Assembly: GCA_029339195.1 (NCBI GenBank)
Contig: JAPTJF010000024.1
Span: forward strand, 186,001-250,000
Direction: 5' to 3'
Source: Micractinium sp. NFX-FRZ
Taxonomy: Eukaryota > Chlorophyta > Trebouxiophyceae > Chlorellales > Chlorellaceae
DNA length: 64,000 bases
Positions 59,013 through 64,000 of the stretch are shown one piece after another. The position numbers and the translations under genes were made by a program. The notes below the pieces were generated by a model that saw nothing but the letters and a program-made list of their open reading frames with translations, did no database searches and was not told where the DNA came from. The stretch's first letter is position 1, and each line of letters starts with the position of its first letter.

Positions 59013-62000
59013 AGGCTATGAACTAGTAAGGTGACTGCAGCAGCACTCACTTGCAGAGGACCTGGATGGCCTGCTTGTCAAAGTCGGTCAGCGCGGGCAG
59101 GTCGTTCTGCAGGTTGCTCAGGCTCTCTGCAGGGAGGGGGTGGGCGGCAGAGGGGAATGGGGGAGGCGGGTGGGTGAGGGCGTGGCCTACAAACAAGAGC
59201 ATTCCGAACACCGGGAGCGCTGTGTGGGGGCAGACGGTGAGCAGGCCCCTGCCCTGCCTTGCCCTGCCCTGCGTGCCGCCCACACCAGCTTCTGTCCCGC
59301 TTCATCCCACCCCACCCCACCGCACCGTTGGAGCGCTCGGTGTGGAAGCCCAGGAGGAGGGCCCCTGCTGCCTGTCCTGACCCTTCTCCCAGCACCCCAC
59401 ATATTGCTTGTTCTCACACACAACCAACACCCACCCACCGTTGGAGCGCTCAGTGTGGAAAACCATGAGCAGTCCGTCCAGCACGGCGTCAGAGTTGGCG
59501 GTGCACACCACGTTGTTGCCGCTCACCTCCTCAACCTGCAATCACAGAGGGAAGAGGTGCAGGAAGAGGAGCAGGACGATGGCAAGGGTGGGTGTGCGCG
59601 CGGCGGCGAGTCGGCAATGGCGGCGGCGCGCGGCACACGCCGCCCCGGTGCGCCGCCTCAAAGGTTGCGTGTTCAGAGGAAGGGTTACCACGGCGCGGGA
59701 GCTTGGCGGCCACCCACGCACGCGCTCTCTCCGCATCAGCCAGCAGGCAGCCAGCAAAGGCAAGCAGCCAGGCAGCACAGCCGGGTGCAGGCCGCGTTTG
59801 CCTACGAGGGGACTCAAGGTCAACTCCCAAGCAAAGGACCAAAAAACCTTGGACATGTAAAGAAGCGAAGCTATCCGGAAATAAAAGTAACATCCACTAT
59901 AGCAGCCAGGGTGCGGCCGCTCACCGTGAGGAAGACGGAGGATTCGTCGGCGCCGGTGGCCAGGTAGCGCCCCAGGAAGATGGAGTCGCCAGCCTGGCAG
60001 GTGGGTGATGTGGCACGATGACATGGCAGGGAGGGTGAGAGTCACGTGGCATGCTGCATCTCACAGCTGCTGTGACCTGGGGGCACGCGATGGGCAGCCG
60101 TCGCAGAGCACAGGCAGGGGACAGCACAACACAGAACAGCACGGCACAGCACAGCACGGCACGGCACAGCGTGGCGCAGCGTGCCTCACCTCGCACATGG
60201 CGGGGAACTTGGGGTATGTGATGGGCAGCACCTCGTTGGTGCACTCGGCGCTGGTGTCGGTGGTGATGGTGACCTGGCGGGGGGAAGGCGGGGGGGAGGG
60301 GAGGGGCAGGAAGAGGAACGGGGGTCTGTGTGTGCGTGTGTATGTGTGTTGGGCTGGTGGCGGTGTGGGTGAAAGATCGACGCGCCCGTGCTGACGACGA
60401 GCTGGGCAGGGAGGGAAGGTGTATTGGAATAGGGATGCTGGTTGGGTAGGTGCTGCTCGACGGCACGCTGCGGCGTGAAGGGCAGGGGCAGCGTGAGAGA
60501 AGGCTCCGAGCAGCGCTGCCCCCACACTGTGCCCACCCCTCCCTCAAGGGCGCCTCTTGCACGAGTGCACTTTTAGATCCCCACCCGCCTGCTCAGTGCC
60601 AAGCCAGTGTCAGCTGCTCGATGCGCAGCACAGCACGCACAGCACAGCGCAGCGCAGCACGCACCCGCTGCCCCTTGGTGATCTTCAGCTGCTCAAAGAT
60701 GCCCGGCCACCCGCTCTCGTCCACCCCGTATTTCCGCTTGATCATCAGCTCGCGGCCCAGGCAGTCCAGCATCACCGCGCACAGCCTGCACAGAGGGGAC
60801 ACAGCACAAGGAGGAGCACAAGCACACAGTGAGGTTAGGAGTGAAACAGTGTGGTGCACCCCCCGGCTGCCCAGAGTCGCCGCGCACAGCCTGCACACAG
60901 GGGCGTTGCTGGGCGATGGGTGCCAGTGGCGCGGTGGGACTGCAGGCAGTTGGGCACTACCGCACACAGCCTGGAGAGAGAGGATACTAGTGCACCATGT
61001 GGGCACGAGTCGCAGGGGGGGCAAAGTTGGAGTACGGCCCTGGCAGTCCAGCAGCGTCGCCGCACGCAGCGGTGGTGCAAGTGTGTGGATGGGCCAGTAG
61101 CTAGGGATCCAGGCGCGGCACGAACACAGTCCAAAAAACAAGGCCAAGGGCGCGCCCGCCTCTTGCTGTTGTGCCTCGCGCCTTTTTAACCGAGCAGCAA
61201 ACAAGCATGCCGGCAATGACAAGGGCGCGCCCGCGCACCTCTTGGTGCGGCGCATCGCCTCTTGCAGGTTGAGCAGCGAGGTGCGGTGGTATTCGATGGG
61301 CGCCCACGTGAGGTCGATGCGCGCGCACGTCACCCCCGCCTCCAGCAGCGCCACCAGCTTGTCCACCGTCTGGCAGGCGGGGCCCACGGTGATGACGACT
61401 GCAGGCCGGGGGGGCGGGGGGGGGGGGGGAAACATTCAGATACACCATCAGGTGAATGGCAGAGCAGGAATCGGAGGGCTCACGGTGATGACGAATGCGA
61501 GCGGGGGAGGGGGTCCCGGGGCGAGGGGGCAGGGGGGCAGCAGCAACACAGGTTGAGGGCTGGACAGGAGATGGGGGCAGGCGGGGCCCATGGTGGTGAC
61601 GGCTGCACGTCGGGTAGTTTGGCAGGAGATGGGAGCGGGTGGCAAATGGGCCAGGAGGTGGATGGCAAGGGTGCAGAGAACACAGTGGAGGGCTAGGCGA
61701 AGAGGCAGGAGATGGGTTGGGGGCGGGAGTTGGGAGAGGGGGAGGATGAGCGGGTGCTGGGGCAGGGTGGGGGCAGGAGACGGGCAGGCGGGCGGGGTCT
61801 GCAGTGATTCCGGCAGCAACCGTGGGGCGAGGGAGCAGGAGGGGAGACGAAGAGAGCGGGAAGGCGAAGAGAAGTTGGGTGGAGAGAGGGGCAGAAGGCA
61901 GGGGAAGCGGGTGGAGATGGGGAGGTGAGGGGGAGGTGAGGGTGGAGGCGGTCAAGAGGCCAGAAGACATGAGCGGGCATAGAGGCACGGCGCCAGGAGG

Positions 62001-62559
62001 TGAGAAAAAAGTGATGCTAGGAAGGGAGGGATGCAGGCGGGCGAACACGGGACGCGCACTGAGGTGGGAGGATGCAGGGACGGGTGCGGCGATGCACAGC
62101 CAAGAGAAGCGTGTGTGGCACGGGCGACAGAAACGGGCCCAAGTGGCTCGGCCAGCAGGAGGCGCCCGCCAGAATGCTGAGGAAGTTTGCACAGCCGTGT
62201 GAATTCATTGATTGATCGAGCACAACCGGCGCCACAGGAGCAACCACAGCCTGCAGCTGCGCCACGACTGCGGCAGCCGGGGCGGCAGGCAGCCGCTCGC
62301 CGCGGCCCGCCTGGCAGATAGCAGGGCGGCTGGCGCGCTTGCATTGTGGGCGGCGAATTTGTGGGGCCCGTTAGCGGCCCTGGGGCGTTCAGGGCAAGGG
62401 AGGGTCCGCGGGGCAACAAAGCCCCAGCGGCCAGGGCAACTCACTCTTCGTCTTGGCTGGGGTGCTGCCCTCCTTGGGCAGCGATGTCAGCACTTGCGCG
62501 AAGTCATCGTTCTTGAAAAAGTGGCACTTGGCCTTGGTAATATGCTGCCGCTGCGCCAT
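53543..62559 (-). CDS. pyruvate kinase, plant cytosolic type (PK2)
   Basis: Nineteen phase-consistent exons give 668 residues: 62559-62445, 61398-61239, 60785-60665, 60273-60190, 59993-59925, 59535-59439, 59126-59051, 58646-58544, 58323-58219, 57825-57707, 57424-57318, 57018-56951, 56792-56650, 56228-56107, 55574-55401, 55111-54993, 54708-54637, 54009-53927, 53612-53543. It catalyses the same reaction as PK1 and is probably cytosolic. Landmarks: [100 protein letters not shown], then the C-domain with [20 protein letters not shown] Ser/His/Met-rich insertion of about 50 residues precedes the C-domain, at the same place as the longer one in PK1. A tail of some 90 residues contains [20 protein letters not shown]. 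Most intron positions differ from PK1, so the duplication is old. Confidence 0.92.
54001..54225 (-). repeat. four tandem copies of the acceptor and start of PK2 exon 18
   Basis: The real exon starts [11 protein letters not shown] after CACAG (54009 downward). Upstream copies begin at about 54090 ([10 protein letters not shown]), 54150 ([10 protein letters not shown]) and 54225 ([14 protein letters not shown]). Spacing is about 60-75 bases. Between them the intron sequence ending in TCTTTTCAA is also repeated. Confidence 0.82.
54432..54660 (-). repeat. copies of the 3' end of PK2 exon 17
   Basis: The exon end coding IDMLK with its donor lies at 54637-54660. Copies lie downstream at 54540-54562 (IDMLKVGG) and 54432-54455 (ITMLKVGS). 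Both keep a GT after the last codon. Confidence 0.72.
55875..56340 (-). repeat. copies of both ends of PK2 exon 14
   Basis: The exon end (56107-56155, coding [10 protein letters not shown] plus donor) recurs downstream at 55985-56035 ([10 protein letters not shown]) and 55875-55915 ([11 protein letters not shown]). The exon start (56208-56245, SVGSNMNAP after CGCAG) recurs upstream at 56303-56340 (SVGSNMSAP). Confidence 0.82.
57400..57630 (-). repeat. three copies of the start of PK2 exon 11
   Basis: The working start codes [13 protein letters not shown] (57424 downward). Upstream copies at 57480-57525 ([13 protein letters not shown]) and 57590-57630 ([13 protein letters not shown]) each follow a CAG or CGCTG acceptor-like site. 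If used, they would change the reading frame or splice pattern. Confidence 0.82.
58092..58250 (-). repeat. copy of the 3' end of PK2 exon 9
   Basis: The exon end coding GNLGLDV plus GTGAGT (58213-58250) has a downstream copy at 58092-58135 reading GGLGLDVV, with the donor kept in part (GTGAAG). Confidence 0.68.
58820..59066 (-). repeat. CTG-repeat tracts and a copy of the end of PK2 exon 7
   Basis: Two long CTG/CAG runs (about 58831-58862 and 58976-59012) lie in the intron after exon 7. Between them, 58892-58918 repeats the exon end and donor (59043-59066), and a GCTATGA.CTAGTAAG motif recurs beside each run. A third, shorter CTG run lies near 58755-58775. Confidence 0.78.
59320..59480 (-). 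repeat. copy of the 3' end of PK2 exon 6
   Basis: The exon end coding VFHTERSNG (59439-59480) has a downstream copy at 59320-59360 reading [11 protein letters not shown]. The last 15 or so bases and the donor-side G run match. Confidence 0.75.
60770..61075 (-). repeat. copies of the start of PK2 exon 3
   Basis: The working exon starts [14 protein letters not shown] (60785 downward). Upstream copies at 60870-60905 (RLCAATLGS), 60940-60980 ([11 protein letters not shown]) and 61035-61075 ([11 protein letters not shown]) decay progressively. Only the 60785 acceptor is phase-consistent with exon 2. Confidence 0.75.
61370..61815 (-). repeat. copies of the acceptor and start of PK2 exon 2
   Basis: The working exon starts VVITVGPAC after TGCAG (61398 downward). 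Decayed copies occur upstream at 61470-61500 (FVITVSPP), 61575-61610 (AVTTMGPAC) and 61788-61815 (GITADPA). The G-rich intron stretch upstream of the acceptor is repeated as well. Confidence 0.75.
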
Positions 62560-64000
62560 GTTGGGCACAGGCCCTAGCCGATGGGGTTGGAGGCTGGAGC
62601 GGGGTCCTGAGCTGTCGGTGGGTGCCCCGAGACTCTATTTCCCGTGCCGATGCTGGACAGCGGATGGCCGGCGGTGGAGACATCCCAGGCATGCACTGGC
62701 GGAGGTACACCAGCCGAGGTACACCTCCCGCTGCGCCAGCATCGTCTTCCGCCAGCTCCTTGTAGCAGGCACATTGTGGAAAGGCGTGTCGGAGGTCCTT
62801 TTGGAGCTGCGGGAGGGGCATGCAAGCCGCATCGGCCCAGATGCATGGGGGGAGTTGTGTTTGCAGCCTCTTGCTGCATCTGAGCGGACGAGCAGCCGCT
62901 TTGGCACGGGAACACACAACGTATTGCAAGAGGGCGGCTTGCGGGCGCTGGCCTGGGGGCGGCCGCGGTCGCGCGCACCGCCGCCGTTGCCGCCAAGTGG
63001 CCCAGCATCCCAGTATGCGGCCGCCGCCGCAGCTGCCCAGTTCTGCCCCATTGCCGTCCAGGCATATTGCTGCACATGCAGTGCGCAATTGCACCTGCTG
63101 GATGCTGCCAACGTGGGGCTGTGCTGCAACAGGCTGAGTCGGAGGTGTGGCGGTCGCCGTGCATGTGCACGTCAAGGTGCACCTGCAGGCGCTGCCACTG
63201 CCCACGCCATGCTGGGATGGGAGCAACGCACACATGGGAAGGGGCACCGGAAGAGAGGGAAAGAAGTGCAACTGTATTGTTAGTGGGGGCACACTGGCGG
63301 CAGTTTGGTTCCGCACCCACGCAGCGTGGTGTTGCCGCCACTGCGTGCCGAGGAACTTGAGACCTCCGCTGATGAATCCGGGGGTCCAGTCTGCAGCACA
63401 GTACTCAAACTTCTTGAAGAAAGAGCAGGATTGGTGCTGGGAGAACGTGCTATAGTCCCAGGCCCGACGACTCCTTGACTGCTGCTGCACACCGCTTGTG
63501 GGGCTGCACAGGTCACTCCCGGCCCTGCCGCTCCTGGGCCTGCTGCTCCATTCCTCTGGCTGCCCAAATCCTGCTTGGGACCCACGATTGGCACAGCACG
63601 CCGCTGCTGCATGCCGAGGCACGTGCGGCGGCAGGTGCAGCTGCGGCACTGCCACAGCTCATGTCCGATGGCGCTGCCAGAGCAGGTAGCCTGCATTTGC
63701 CATCCATTGGTTGCCAGTTTGCTCAGCCTCATCTAGTTGAGTTTGATGCATTGTGTGTGCGTGGCTTCCACTAGGCACCGGCAGTGCCCAGGCAATCAGC
63801 ATGGGCGCATGTGGGCGCGCACACGCGGCGGAAGCTAGTGCACCTGCTGGCACTGATGCGCCGCTCCTCTGCTCCCCCCACCCCCCCTTCCTGCCTGATC
63901 CTCCGCCTGCATCCCTTGCCTGCATGAGTGTCGCAGTCCAGTCGGTGGTCAATTCTTGAGCCACACACAGGCTCTAAGAACCCCCCATGCGGTCCAACCG
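62560..64000. other. PK2 upstream region; nothing recognised
   Basis: This should include the PK2 promoter. Open frames exist on both strands (for example a minus-strand frame with FKKFEYCAADWTPGFISGG near 63400), but none has a recognisable domain, a clear start or phase-consistent exons. GC is lower here than in the genes. Confidence 0.4.

Noticed and set aside
60870..61075. Copies of exon 3 as true alternative PK2 exons
   Set aside because: They carry stops or frame changes and lack the downstream half of the exon. They fit decayed duplicates better.
1..64000. CRISPR arrays, operons or bacterial-type genes
   Set aside because: No regular spacer arrays or operon-like spacing. The split genes and protein content are clearly algal nuclear.

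Overview
The window is nuclear DNA from a green alga, most likely a trebouxiophyte of the Chlorella/Micractinium type. The DNA is GC-rich and the genes carry many short exons joined by GT-AG introns, often with GTGAGT or GTGCGC donors. UGUAA-type polyadenylation signals follow several stop codons. The proteins include plant-type pyruvate kinases, the thylakoid protein THF1/Psb29, and a barwin cell-wall protein. I rebuilt every gene model by hand and checked that exon phases add up to a whole number of codons. No expression data were available.

Layout, left to right: (1) the start of a secreted protein running off the left edge (1-386, minus). (2) PK1, a 27-exon pyruvate kinase (1146-13484, minus). 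(3) A Pro/Gln/Tyr-rich protein (14044-14762, minus) and an unrecognised secreted protein of 244 residues (15263-16975, minus). (4) A secreted FAS1-polysaccharide lyase 14 fusion (18308-21229, plus). (5) A retroelement graveyard with two head-to-head LINE remnants, a 100-N gap inside a duplicated segment, a tRNA-Glu(CTC), a pair of inverted repeats and a tandem repeat (22305-27090). (6) A proline-rich barwin (PR-4-like) secreted protein (27419-29608, plus). (7) A PIH1-domain co-chaperone (30383-32924, minus), divergent from THF1/Psb29 (33899-37378, plus). (8) An Rxt3/HDC1-like histone-deacetylase-complex protein (38625-42877, minus), divergent from a GT8 glycosyltransferase (43913-46346, plus). 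(9) The spliceosomal RBMX2/Snu17 homologue (46798-49296, minus), divergent from a sarcosine-oxidase-like FAD protein (49615-51726, plus). (10) PK2, a 19-exon pyruvate kinase paralogue (53543-62559, minus). From 62560 to 64000 I recognise nothing.

Most genes are unrelated housekeeping functions. Two secreted proteins (FAS1-PL14 and the barwin protein) and the GT8 enzyme could belong to cell-wall metabolism. PK1 and PK2 are both of the plant cytosolic type.

The most unusual pattern is in the introns of PK1, PK2 and, once, the HDC1-like gene. Exon ends together with their splice sites have been copied, once to three times, into the adjacent intron. Copies of exon 3' ends with the donor always lie downstream, and copies of exon 5' starts with the acceptor always lie upstream. 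The copies are decayed, and they leave tandem rows of decoy splice sites.
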